From Pelagicoccus sp. SDUM812002 (GTDB lineage Bacteria; Verrucomicrobiota; Verrucomicrobiia; Opitutales; Opitutaceae), in contig NZ_JARXHX010000020.1 in the NCBI RefSeq assembly GCF_031127835.1, forward strand, positions 20,549 through 84,548: a stretch of 64,000 bases of DNA, given 5' to 3'. Positions 35,804 to 43,862 of the stretch are shown here, one piece after another. Each line of letters starts with the position of its first letter. Within the stretch, counting starts at the first letter, position 1. The position numbers and the translations under genes are program-made. The notes under the pieces were generated by a model. It did not search any database. It saw only the letters and a list, made by a program, of their open reading frames with translations, and was not told the DNA's origin.

Positions 35804-36583
35804 TTAGCTTTTATACCCCTTCCGGAACGCTCGCGGTGACATCCCTTGCCTCGCCTTGAAAAAACGCGAAAACGCGAACAAATCGGGAAAGCCCAACTCA
35901 GCAGCTAGCTCGGACACGCTTCTATCCGAGTAGGCCAGCAACAACCGAGCTCGCTCCATGCAAACCGCGTCAACCTTCTCCTTGAGGGAAGCACCAGTCT
36001 CCTTCTTAAACCGCGCCCGTAAGTGCCCCTGAGTCACACCTATTTCCTCCGCAAGCTCGCCCACTTGCCTTAGTCGCCCCTTCCCGTCGTCGATGATACG
36101 CAATACCCGTGAGACCAGCTCTCCGAAGGCCTGCGCTTTCGGTGCGGGCGGCTCCGTATCTGCTTCACTCAAGTGCAGCAGTAACCCTTCCAACACGCGA
36201 GCGAGACCCGCCGACTTGCGTCCTGGGGCATGCTCCCCATTTGGAACGAGACCTTCCAGAAGATTTAGAAAACGCATGGTCGTATCGTCGCTTCGGATAC
36301 GCCCCACCCGCGGCTCCAAATTCCCTTCGCGAAGTTCGTACTTGATCGAAAGGTAGGCGTTCCTCTCCTCCAGATACGCGAAGGAGTGACGCTGCCGAGG
36401 AGGAATCAGGTAACAGTCCCCCGCCCGCAAAATTGTTGTTCGATCGTCTACCCGCACCTCGACCGCTCCCGACCGACAAAACTCGATCTGCCAAAATGGA
36501 TGTTCGTGCCAGCGAAAATGTCGCCCTTTCTCAAAGCAATCCCTTCGGTGATACAACAGACCAATTTCTAGTCGTGTTCCCAT
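35804..36583 (-). CDS. AraC-family transcriptional regulator with cupin sensor domain
   Basis: 259 residues. The N-terminal half is a cupin-like ligand domain (HFRWHEHPFWQIEFCRSG, AGDCYLIPPRQRHSF). The C-terminal 100 residues carry the two AraC helix-turn-helices (LAEEIGVTQGHLRARFKKETG and LAAELGFPDLFAFSRFFKA), ending GMSPRAFRKGYKS. Its position upstream of the rhamnosidase gene, 223 bp apart on the same strand, suggests control of carbohydrate genes by a sugar. Self-regulation is possible. Confidence 0.88.
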   Translation of the reverse strand: MGTRLEIGLLYHRRDCFEKGRHFRWHEHPFWQIEFCRSGAVEVRVDDRTTILRAGDCYLIPPRQRHSFAYLEERNAYLSIKYELREGNLEPRVGRIRSDDTTMRFLNLLEGLVPNGEHAPGRKSAGLARVLEGLLLHLSEADTEPPAPKAQAFGELVSRVLRIIDDGKGRLRQVGELAEEIGVTQGHLRARFKKETGASLKEKVDAVCMERARLLLAYSDRSVSELAAELGFPDLFAFSRFFKARQGMSPRAFRKGYKS

Positions 36584-36674
36584 CCATCAAAAAATCACCT
36601 GAATCTTCGTTTTTGCCAAGTTTTAAGATCATTTGCGCCATTTCCTAAACAAGAGTAACCGTTTATGATAAATT

Positions 36675-37168
36675 GATGGCACGCACGATGATCCAACCTC
36701 CCATGGAATCCTTGACTACCAGGACGCCAACACCCAGCGAATCGCAATCTTGCGCGAGGCCAATAGGATCGAGCTCGCCTACGCCTCAATCCCCGAGCCG
36801 GGCCCTGAAGAAATTCGCATCGAAATCAAATGGAGCGGCACCTGGGGCTCTTATGCGAAACCCTTCCAGGCATCATTCGCGCCGCCGAGCTCTCACGTAT
36901 CAATTACTCCACTACAGTTCTCATAATTGGGCAAGGTGTCAGCGGACATATTCTGACTCAAGTTGTCTCGCTCTTCTCACCCAAGCGGCTGGTTGTCACC
37001 GACATCAACCAGAGAAACCTCGACCTCGCCCGTAAATATGGAGCTACCGTCACCTATTTGCTCGACTGCTCCCGAAGCATTCGATCTCCGCTCCGACCCC
37101 AACAATGAGACAATCCACGTCCTAATAGACTGCGAACCATGTTCCCCAAATTCTTCCTCTTCCTCCTG
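36675..37168 (+). pseudogene. Remains of a zinc-type (MDR) alcohol/polyol dehydrogenase gene
   Basis: No intact frame exists, but three frames carry successive parts of a medium-chain dehydrogenase. The frame at 36675-36845 encodes RIAILREANRIELAYASIPEPGPEEIRIEIKW (shown in two parts here: RIAILREANRIEL, then AYASIPEPGPEEIRIEI), the N-terminal strand set. The frame at about 36850-37060 encodes ETLPGIIRAAELSRIN then VLIIGQGVSGHI, VVTDINQRNLDLARKYGA, the NAD-binding part. A third frame to 37168 gives APEAFDLRSDPNNE and VLIDCE. The zinc-ligand segment between the first two is missing (about 100 residues). No start codon fits. It is an old deletion product, not a functional gene. Confidence 0.75.
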
Positions 37169-37228
37169 AGCTTCCTATTTCCCCTTCGATTCACCCTATG
37201 CTTTTATCCGCCGCACCTTCGACCACCC

Positions 37229-39526
37229 ATGAAGATCCTACTCACACTACTCGCCTTGCGCTCTTTAATACTCCTACCCCTATCCGCCGAAACCTACCTC
37301 GCTCGCAACAAAGAGGAACTTACTACCCACCTCGAATCCGCTAGGCCCGGCGACACCGTGCAACTCGCTTCCGGCAAATGGGCCAACCTCCAGCTTAACC
37401 TCACCCTTAACGGAAGGGCTGAAGCCCCAATCATCATCTCCGGAGCCACCAACGGAAGCACGCTCATAACAAAACGCTCCCATATAGGCATAGCGGGCAA
37501 ACACATCGTCCTCTCCCACCTCGTCTTCGACCAGGTGGAGCCTCCGGAAAACTCTGAAGCCATCGTTTCCTTCCGCACTACCGGTGGCAACTACGCGTAC
37601 CACAGTCGACTGCGTCATTGCGTTTTCGACTCCTGCAATCCAGCCGACCCTAATCGCCGCTACTCGTGGGTCCGCCTTTACGGGACCGACAATCGCGTCG
37701 ACCACAACCTGTTCCGTTCCCAGTCTCACGAAGGCGTCACTATCCAAGTCCGAATCCTCATACCCGGGGCCAAGCACCGCATCGATCACAATCACTTCAT
37801 GGACCGCCCTAAGGGTGACGGCAACGGATTCGAGTGTATCCAAATAGGTCAGAGCCAAGACTCCATGAGTCTAGGATCCTGCCTCGTCGAAAACAATCTC
37901 TTCGAACGATGCGACGGCGAGACCGAAATTATCTCCAGCAAAACCGGAGGAAACGTTATTCGGGGAAACCTTTTCTACGAATCAGCTGGCACTCTGACTC
38001 TACGCCACGGAAACGACAATCTAGTAGAAAACAATACCTTCATCGGTAACGGAAAAGCGGATACCGGCGGAGTGCGAATCATCGGCACGGGACATACCGT
38101 ACGCCAAAATACCTTCGCAGGCCTCACAGGCTACACCGGCGGCGTAATCGTCCTCTATTCCGGCATTCCCGACTCCCCGCTAAACGGCTACTTCGCCGCA
38201 GATCGCGCCCTCATCGAAGACAATCAATTCTACAAGTGCCAAGATCCTCACGTTCAAGAAAAGGGCGGTTACAACGAACGTGGCCGCACTATCCTCCCTC
38301 AAGACTATCGTATTCATAATAACAACACACTCGATTCACCACCCGACTACAGTGAGTTTCTGCACCGTATGGACGTGGGCCCCGACTGGCAAACCGCCTT
38401 CCCTGACCTCGGGGCCCTCAGTCCTCGCCAAATTGCTCGCTTAGTTCGCAGCATCGGCGAGGAGTTTCGTCCACTCTTGCAGGAAACCGTAGCGAGAGCC
38501 GACCAGCTTCTCGCCGCCGGAAAGACCTACACTGTGACCTCCAATGAACGCCTCCCCCCGAGCGGCGACATGCGTTCCTACTACAGTACCGGCCCATACT
38601 GGTGGAGCAATCCCGACACTCCAGACGGCCTGCCTTACATTCGCCGCGACGGACAATTCAATCCCGAGCGCGACCTAGTTTCTGATCGCCCTCAGCTCCA
38701 CGCCATGGTGCAAGACACTTGGACCCTCGCCATCGCCTACCTCGCTACCGGCAATCAATCATACGCCCAGCATGCAGAAGCAATCCTTCGCGTTTGGTTC
38801 ATCGACGACGCCACCCGTATGCTGCCAAACCTCGACCACGCTCAAGCCATCCCTGGCGTGACTGACGGCCGTGGTACCGGAATTATCGACACTCTCGTCT
38901 TCGTCGAACTCGTCGATGCCCTGAAACTTCTCGAACTCTCCTTCACCTGGCCTCCTGCCGAACGCCTATCCGTAAAGACCTGGTTTTCCGAATACCTCGA
39001 ATGGCTCTCCACACATCCCAACGGACTGGACGAACGGGCGGCCAAAAACAATCACGGCACCGCCTACGATCTCCAGCAACTCGCGATCGCCGACTATCTC
39101 GGTCGGGTTGCCCTTGCCCGAGAAATTATCGAAAGAGTGAAAACCCAGCGCATCGACAAGCAAATTACCGCAATCGGCGAGCAACCCCTCGAATACGCCC
39201 GAACCCGTTCTTGGTCCTACTGTACTGAAAACCTTGAACATTTCGCACGTATTTCGGCCATCGCACTCGACTATCAAGTCAACCTCTTCGAATACCAAAA
39301 CCCACAAGGCGGCAGCCTCACAAAAGCTCTCGAGCTGCTGCTGCCTCATGCCTGCGATCCGGCAACAAGCTGGCCTGGCAAGCAACTCACCGCATGGCAA
39401 AGCGAGTATATTTACACCGCTACGGCCATCGCCGCCAGCATTACCCTAAACCAATCTTTCTCCGAAACTCTCGACTGTATCGAGCCTGCAGAGAACCAAC
39501 TTCTGTCTCTCCTCATGCTCCAATAG
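37229..39526 (+). CDS. Secreted two-domain polysaccharide lyase: PL6-type beta-helix fused to Alginate_lyase (PF05426-type) toroid
   Basis: About 765 residues. The ATG at 37229 starts a clean signal peptide (MKILLTLLALRSLILLPLSA); an ATG at 37139 would add 30 unrelated residues. Residues are counted from 37139. About 52-400 form a right-handed beta-helix of the PL6/chondroitinase B group: IISSKTGGNVIRGNLF with Lys268 and GTLTLRHGN with Arg289 are the catalytic Lys and Arg. About 430-790 match the Alginate_lyase toroid (YYSTGPYWWSNPDTPDGLPY, NNHGTAYDLQQ, RTRSWSYCTENL), seen in PL5/PL38-type enzymes. It should cut uronate polymers such as alginate, with two active sites in one chain. It follows the dehydrogenase remnant directly. 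Confidence 0.85.
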   Translation: MKILLTLLALRSLILLPLSAETYLARNKEELTTHLESARPGDTVQLASGKWANLQLNLTLNGRAEAPIIISGATNGSTLITKRSHIGIAGKHIVLSHLVFDQVEPPENSEAIVSFRTTGGNYAYHSRLRHCVFDSCNPADPNRRYSWVRLYGTDNRVDHNLFRSQSHEGVTIQVRILIPGAKHRIDHNHFMDRPKGDGNGFECIQIGQSQDSMSLGSCLVENNLFERCDGETEIISSKTGGNVIRGNLFYESAGTLTLRHGNDNLVENNTFIGNGKADTGGVRIIGTGHTVRQNTFAGLTGYTGGVIVLYSGIPDSPLNGYFAADRALIEDNQFYKCQDPHVQEKGGYNERGRTILPQDYRIHNNNTLDSPPDYSEFLHRMDVGPDWQTAFPDLGALSPRQIARLVRSIGEEFRPLLQETVARADQLLAAGKTYTVTSNERLPPSGDMRSYYSTGPYWWSNPDTPDGLPYIRRDGQFNPERDLVSDRPQLHAMVQDTWTLAIAYLATGNQSYAQHAEAILRVWFIDDATRMLPNLDHAQAIPGVTDGRGTGIIDTLVFVELVDALKLLELSFTWPPAERLSVKTWFSEYLEWLSTHPNGLDERAAKNNHGTAYDLQQLAIADYLGRVALAREIIERVKTQRIDKQITAIGEQPLEYARTRSWSYCTENLEHFARISAIALDYQVNLFEYQNPQGGSLTKALELLLPHACDPATSWPGKQLTAWQSEYIYTATAIAASITLNQSFSETLDCIEPAENQLLSLLMLQ

Positions 39527-39772
39527 AAACGACACGAATCCAAACCATGCACGGATGTAAGATAAGAGAATTTCTCAGGTGCTTTGGCTGCATCGTTTAC
39601 GGGAAACAATGACCTACCCTTTCTGATATACCTCGCAAAAAGGAACACTATATAATCCAAGAGTATCGAGTGGCACAGATTACCGATCTCCCCAAACGAG
39701 CGAATCTCAAAATCGGCGATGGTCAAATGAAGCACTTCGGAACAGCGCGGATTTCAGGCAGTCGTATCGAAG

Positions 39773-40273
39773 ATGAATTCCTACTACTGTAAATCGTTCC
39801 TCACCCTTCTATTCGTAGTTCTATCTACGATACCTTTCTCAGGTGCGCAAGACGACGAGGTTGAAGATCCTGAATATTACACGGAGCTCGACCCGATAAC
39901 GATAGACGGTCAGTCTGTGGAAGATGCAGGATTTGCTTTCATCGCTAAATTCCGAAAGAAGATGCCTTGGGCTGGAATAAAGACCTTAGTCGTAACTAAG
40001 GTCGGCGAAGACTCACCCGCTGCAAAAGCTGGAATACAGAAAGGCGATAAAATTATCAAAATTCGCAATTCCGAAATCGAGGGTATTAAGATCAAGGACC
40101 TCCAATACTTGCTTCAAGAGCAGTCGGAAGATGGAAGCATTCCTCTAACGATCATTCCAAAGAAATCAGATGTACCGAAAAACGTGATTTTGGAATTCAC
40201 TTTCGAGAAAACAAAGAGGCAAAAGAAGGCTGGACAGAAAAGTTCAGCTTACCCCAGCATGTCGACTGAATGA
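39773..40273 (+). CDS. Small secreted PDZ-domain protein
   Basis: 166 residues: a signal peptide (about 1-25), an acidic linker, and one PDZ domain (about 70-150) with the carboxylate-loop-like stretch SPAAKAGIQKGDKIIKI and a basic tail. No protease domain is attached. Such single PDZ proteins may bind C-termini of secreted proteins, but the role is unknown. A TATAAT at about 39651 lies 120 bp upstream. Gene neighbours are remnants and small proteins, so its status as an active gene is plausible but not certain. Confidence 0.65.
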   Translation: MNSYYCKSFLTLLFVVLSTIPFSGAQDDEVEDPEYYTELDPITIDGQSVEDAGFAFIAKFRKKMPWAGIKTLVVTKVGEDSPAAKAGIQKGDKIIKIRNSEIEGIKIKDLQYLLQEQSEDGSIPLTIIPKKSDVPKNVILEFTFEKTKRQKKAGQKSSAYPSMSTE

Positions 40274-40330
40274 TGATTCGAGCAAGCTCGGCTCTCGCCA
40301 TCTTTCACCCCAGCCTCGGCAAATAAAGAA

Positions 40331-40588
40331 TTGAAAGCGACACCCTATAAACAGTTACACAAAGACGGTAGCGTTTGGGCAGTCGGGCAGCTACTAGATG
40401 GGGCAGCAACTGGGTATTGGGAGTGGTTCCGAAAAGACGGGACCAAATCAAGATCAGGACATTTTTGGAATGGTCACCAAGTTGAGGAATGGATCACCTA
40501 CGACAAGAAGGGCGAAGTCTACAAGGTCACGAAAATGAAGGAGAAATCAACTGGTGAAAAAATCGATTTCTCAAATCCCAATTGCTGA
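40331..40588 (+). CDS. Short MORN/YwqK-repeat protein, possibly 5'-truncated
   Basis: 85 residues with about three MORN-like YwqK repeats (KDGSVWAVGQLLDGAATGYWEWF, KDGTKSRSGHFWNGHQVEEW; each shown within limits). The only start in frame is TTG at 40331, since the frame is closed by a TGA at 40274 and no ATG occurs between. Related proteins usually begin with a longer N-terminus, so this may be the 3' end of a decayed gene. Confidence 0.45.
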   Translation: MKATPYKQLHKDGSVWAVGQLLDGAATGYWEWFRKDGTKSRSGHFWNGHQVEEWITYDKKGEVYKVTKMKEKSTGEKIDFSNPNC

Positions 40589-40712
40589 AAGCGAGTTGGG
40601 TGAACGAGTCAGCCGATCAATATTGCTTGAATATGCCAATCTGGCAGCACCGTTTAAGATCGGCGATGCAACGCCTCTTGCGCCGTGATACAAATGGCGT
40701 AAGATTAAAAGC

Positions 40713-41267
40713 ATGAGAACGCTACTTCCGCTTATTGTCGCATGCCTCGGTGTTTCAGCTCTCGCGTTCCTGCCATACGGTTGGGGGCCGAATCTTGGCC
40801 TCTCCTTTGGATATTACGGCGAATTCAACCAAATGAAACAAACCTTCGAGGGGAAAAAAGGACTTCGAGTGAAGGAGTACGGGCAGCACAAGGATGCGTA
40901 CCTCGAAGGATTCTGGATTTCGGGGATTACCGAAGAAGGTAGAGAATTCACACTCGAAGTAACTGACAGCGCGAAAATTCGGACCCCTCAAGAAAAGGCC
41001 AAAGGGATTGTTGTATTCACTGGTGGATACATGAATGGCGTTACCCTATCCTTCGATTCCTCATTCTGGGAAAACTACGGGAAGGAATCGCCGAAACATA
41101 CAGAGGCGCTCCTTTCAGATATCGACTCTTTTCTAACGAGTTTCGAAGCCTTCCAAACCAAACCCTCTAAGCTACAGTTCGAGGATACTCTCGAATTCGT
41201 CAGAATCAGGTACCTAAGAGAAAGCGAAACTACCCTCGCCAACTCAGCCGTGGTCCAGCAAAGATAA
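40713..41267 (+). CDS. Secreted protein of unknown function
   Basis: 184 residues. A hydrophobic start ([19 protein letters not shown]) looks like a signal peptide or single anchor. The remainder is mixed alpha/beta with no motif I know. It lies between the MORN-repeat gene and a 58-codon membrane ORF on the same strand. Confidence 0.5.
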   Translation: MRTLLPLIVACLGVSALAFLPYGWGPNLGLSFGYYGEFNQMKQTFEGKKGLRVKEYGQHKDAYLEGFWISGITEEGREFTLEVTDSAKIRTPQEKAKGIVVFTGGYMNGVTLSFDSSFWENYGKESPKHTEALLSDIDSFLTSFEAFQTKPSKLQFEDTLEFVRIRYLRESETTLANSAVVQQR

Positions 41268-41299
41268 AGGCGCAAGGGCTACTCGTCGGCCGAGAAAAG

Positions 41300-41476
41300 A
41301 TGAAGTACAAGTTCCCAACGGAGCATGTAGTGCAGGGCAAGCCAGTTACGATCGAAGCTTTTATCGCTCTGCTGATATTCGCCCTACCCATTGCAGCCGT
41401 TGCCTTCACCTTCTACTACATCGCGACCAGAAAGAAGGTTTCATCCGGTACGACTTCGAGGGCGAAGCAAAGATAG
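41300..41476 (+). CDS. Possible 58-residue single-span membrane protein
   Basis: ATG at 41300 preceded by GAGAAAAG. The product has one strong hydrophobic helix (about residues 20-42, [20 protein letters not shown]) with a charged N-terminus and basic C-terminus. It runs into the chemoreceptor remnant in another frame from about 41437, so either it is a real small gene whose end was replaced by the remnant, or part of the debris. Confidence 0.35.
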   Translation: MKYKFPTEHVVQGKPVTIEAFIALLIFALPIAAVAFTFYYIATRKKVSSGTTSRAKQR

Positions 41477-42542
41477 GTTCCATGCATTCGATCGAAAGCA
41501 CTCCATGGATTATTTGCGTCACAGCTTACGAAAACGATGTCTACGCGTCCCTTTCGACCTTCGCTTACAGCACGCTCTTTGTTTCCTTGGCGATTTGCCT
41601 CGTCGCTGGGATTTGCATATCATGGTTTACATCTACACTAATAAGGCCGATCCATTCGATAATAAACGGTCTCGGTGAGGCGGGGGAAAATATTCGATCA
41701 GCATCCCAGCAAGTATCATCAATAAGCCAACTGTTATCAAGCAGCTCGTCCATACAGGCTGCGTCCGTCGAAGAGACCGCGGCAGCAATCGAAGTAATCG
41801 CCCAAAAGACTCACAGCAACGCCGATAAGGCGAAGCACGCTCAGACCGAACTAAACAACCGGGCAATCACCAGTCTCCAGTCTGTCAATACACAGGTCGA
41901 CGAAGCTCGCTTCGCAATTGAAGACACCTCGAACTCCGCGTCCGAAACCCTTAAGGTGGTAAAAACCATCGATGAGATTGCCTTCCAAACGAACCTTCTG
42001 GCACTTAACGCAGCCGTAGAGGCAGCGCGGGCAGGTGAAGCTGGATCCGGTTTCGCAGTCGTCGCGGACGAAGTGAGAGCACTAGCGGGCAAAGCCGCTG
42101 AAGCTGCAAAACGTCAGGAGAACTCATCAACCGTTCGCACGCATCAGTCCAGCGCGTAGCTAATCTAAACGAACAAATAGCCCACTCCATGCAGGAGAAC
42201 CTAGATATCTCTCAGGGCCTAGCTCGCAGCATGGTTGAAATTTCGCATGACTCGAACGATCAAGCGCGAAACATTGAGGAAATCAGCGTTTCGATGTCGA
42301 ACATCGACCGCAAGACACAAGAGAACGTAGCAAGCTCAGAAGAGAGTGCAGCCGCAGCTGAGCAACTCTTCGCCCAAGCTGAGCAAATGAACGAGTTCAT
42401 GCAAAAGCTACAATCTGTGCTCGATGGCAATGCTCGGACGGAATCGTTTTCGAACGGCGAACTCAATGACCGCGCTAGCTCCGCAACGTCACCTCGGTGC
42501 ATAGGCGATTCTCGAATGAACACCTTCGCTCCATTCAACTGA
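41437..42542 (+). pseudogene. Decayed methyl-accepting chemotaxis protein
   Basis: Two frames together make the C-terminal two thirds of a chemoreceptor. The first begins within the end of a Cache sensor domain ([32 protein letters not shown]), passes a membrane segment and HAMP, and contains the signalling hairpin [22 protein letters not shown] and [21 protein letters not shown]. It ends early at 42157 because of a one-base shift near 42118; the other frame carries on with [19 protein letters not shown] and the rest of the helix to 42542. The N-terminal membrane anchor and most of Cache are missing, so it is not functional. No other chemotaxis gene is in the window. Confidence 0.8.
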
Positions 42543-42572
42543 AGAAATGCCCATCGCCCCTTTTATTTTACG

Positions 42573-43787
42573 ATGAAAGAATTCTACACGGGCATGCTCA
42601 AAAGAAGCTGCTCCCTACTGACCCTCACGTTTGCATCCGCTCTAATAGCTGCAGAATCATGGCCACCCAAAGTGGAATACGATCTCTCCACGACACTGCT
42701 CGTGATGGGCCGAAACTACGGCGATGGTATCAGCGGATCCTCCGCATCCGCATCGGTCAGCGTAGCCGCGCATTCAGAACTTACAGAGACAGTAGGCTTT
42801 GGACTTAAGTCTATTCACGTCGAAAACCTATTTGAAAACGGAAAAGAGAACGCTGCGTATTGGCTTTCCAATGACAATTCCACGTCCTTGAGCGAAGCAT
42901 TTCTTAGCTATCGTTTCCAAAGCGCCTACCGGAGAAACACGGAGCTTACGATAGGACGTAGGGAGCTGAGCTACCCTTTCCTCCCCGCCTATAAGGTCAG
43001 ACATCAAGCTCAATCCTTAGAAGGTGCGTTCGTCTCAACAAATCTCCGCGACGAAATCTCCGTCGACATCGGTCACATCGAACGCTACAGCTCCTGGCCC
43101 TCTCGCGAAGATGGCTCATCAGCGCTCGACACCTCCTTCAAGAAATTAGGGGAAAGATTGGGACACAGTTCGGCTCGATCCGGCGTCCAATTTGTATCCA
43201 CTCGCTTCGAACAAAAATCGCTATCGGTCGATCTATACGACTACTACGCCGAAGGTCTCTATAACAACGCCGGCTCAAAGCTCACTTACGCCCTCCCAAT
43301 CGGAAAAGGTGATGGGCAATGGTTTACCTCCTTTCACGTAATCGATCAAAACGGGAGCAGTTCTCTAGCGAATCATTCCGCTAATTCCCTAGAGGTTAAC
43401 CTCCGATACAAGTGAAACGCCTTAACCGTAGACACAGGATGGACCCGAGTATCCCGTTCGGATTCACTACTTGTTCCCTTCCGAACGACCTACGTCAATG
43501 ATGCGACCTTGCTCTGGTATACCAATCAATTCGAAGCGGGCACCCAAACCTTTCACGCCAAGGCAGTTTACGCAAAGAACCGCTGGACGATGGCTGCAGT
43601 GCTACTCCATGCGTCCCATCTAGATCGTAGGACCGAGAGTGAACTCGATTTAGTCGCTAAACGGAAAATCAGCGAAAAGCTAAGCCTGTGCCTAAAATCA
43701 GGATACGGTAGATGCGTCTTCGACGAAGAAAACCGACATCATAGATCAGCCACCGACTTGAGGCTCTTCCTCGACTATACTCTATAA
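42573..43787 (+). pseudogene. Outer-membrane porin gene (OprD-like) interrupted by one in-frame TGA
   Basis: The frame runs 280 codons with a signal peptide (AALIAAES region near residue 25-30) and alternating beta-strand pattern; RRELSYPFLPAYKVRHQAQSLEGAF recalls the OprD/porin family. A TGA at 43413-43415 follows NLRYK. The same frame then continues without any stop for another 123 codons to 43787 (DTGWTRVSRSDSLL, NDATLLWYTNQFEAG, ending LRLFLDYTL with a terminal aromatic-type strand). A CGA to TGA change would explain it. The total of about 403 residues is normal for such porins, so this is a single-mutation pseudogene or recently inactivated gene, 30 bp after the chemoreceptor remnant. 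Confidence 0.75.
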
Positions 43788-43862
43788 AAAGAGATTAGAC
43801 GCTATGCCATCTATTGACCTAGTCAAATATCCAAAGCAGTCCCAGATGGGACATTCAATCGC

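Noticed and set aside
43413..43415. Selenocysteine at the porin TGA
   Set aside because: No family reason for Sec and no obvious SECIS hairpin just downstream; nonsense mutation is simpler, though readthrough is not excluded.
36584..43800. Genomic island or prophage
   Set aside because: No integrase, transposase, tRNA junction or phage gene; decay explains the broken genes.
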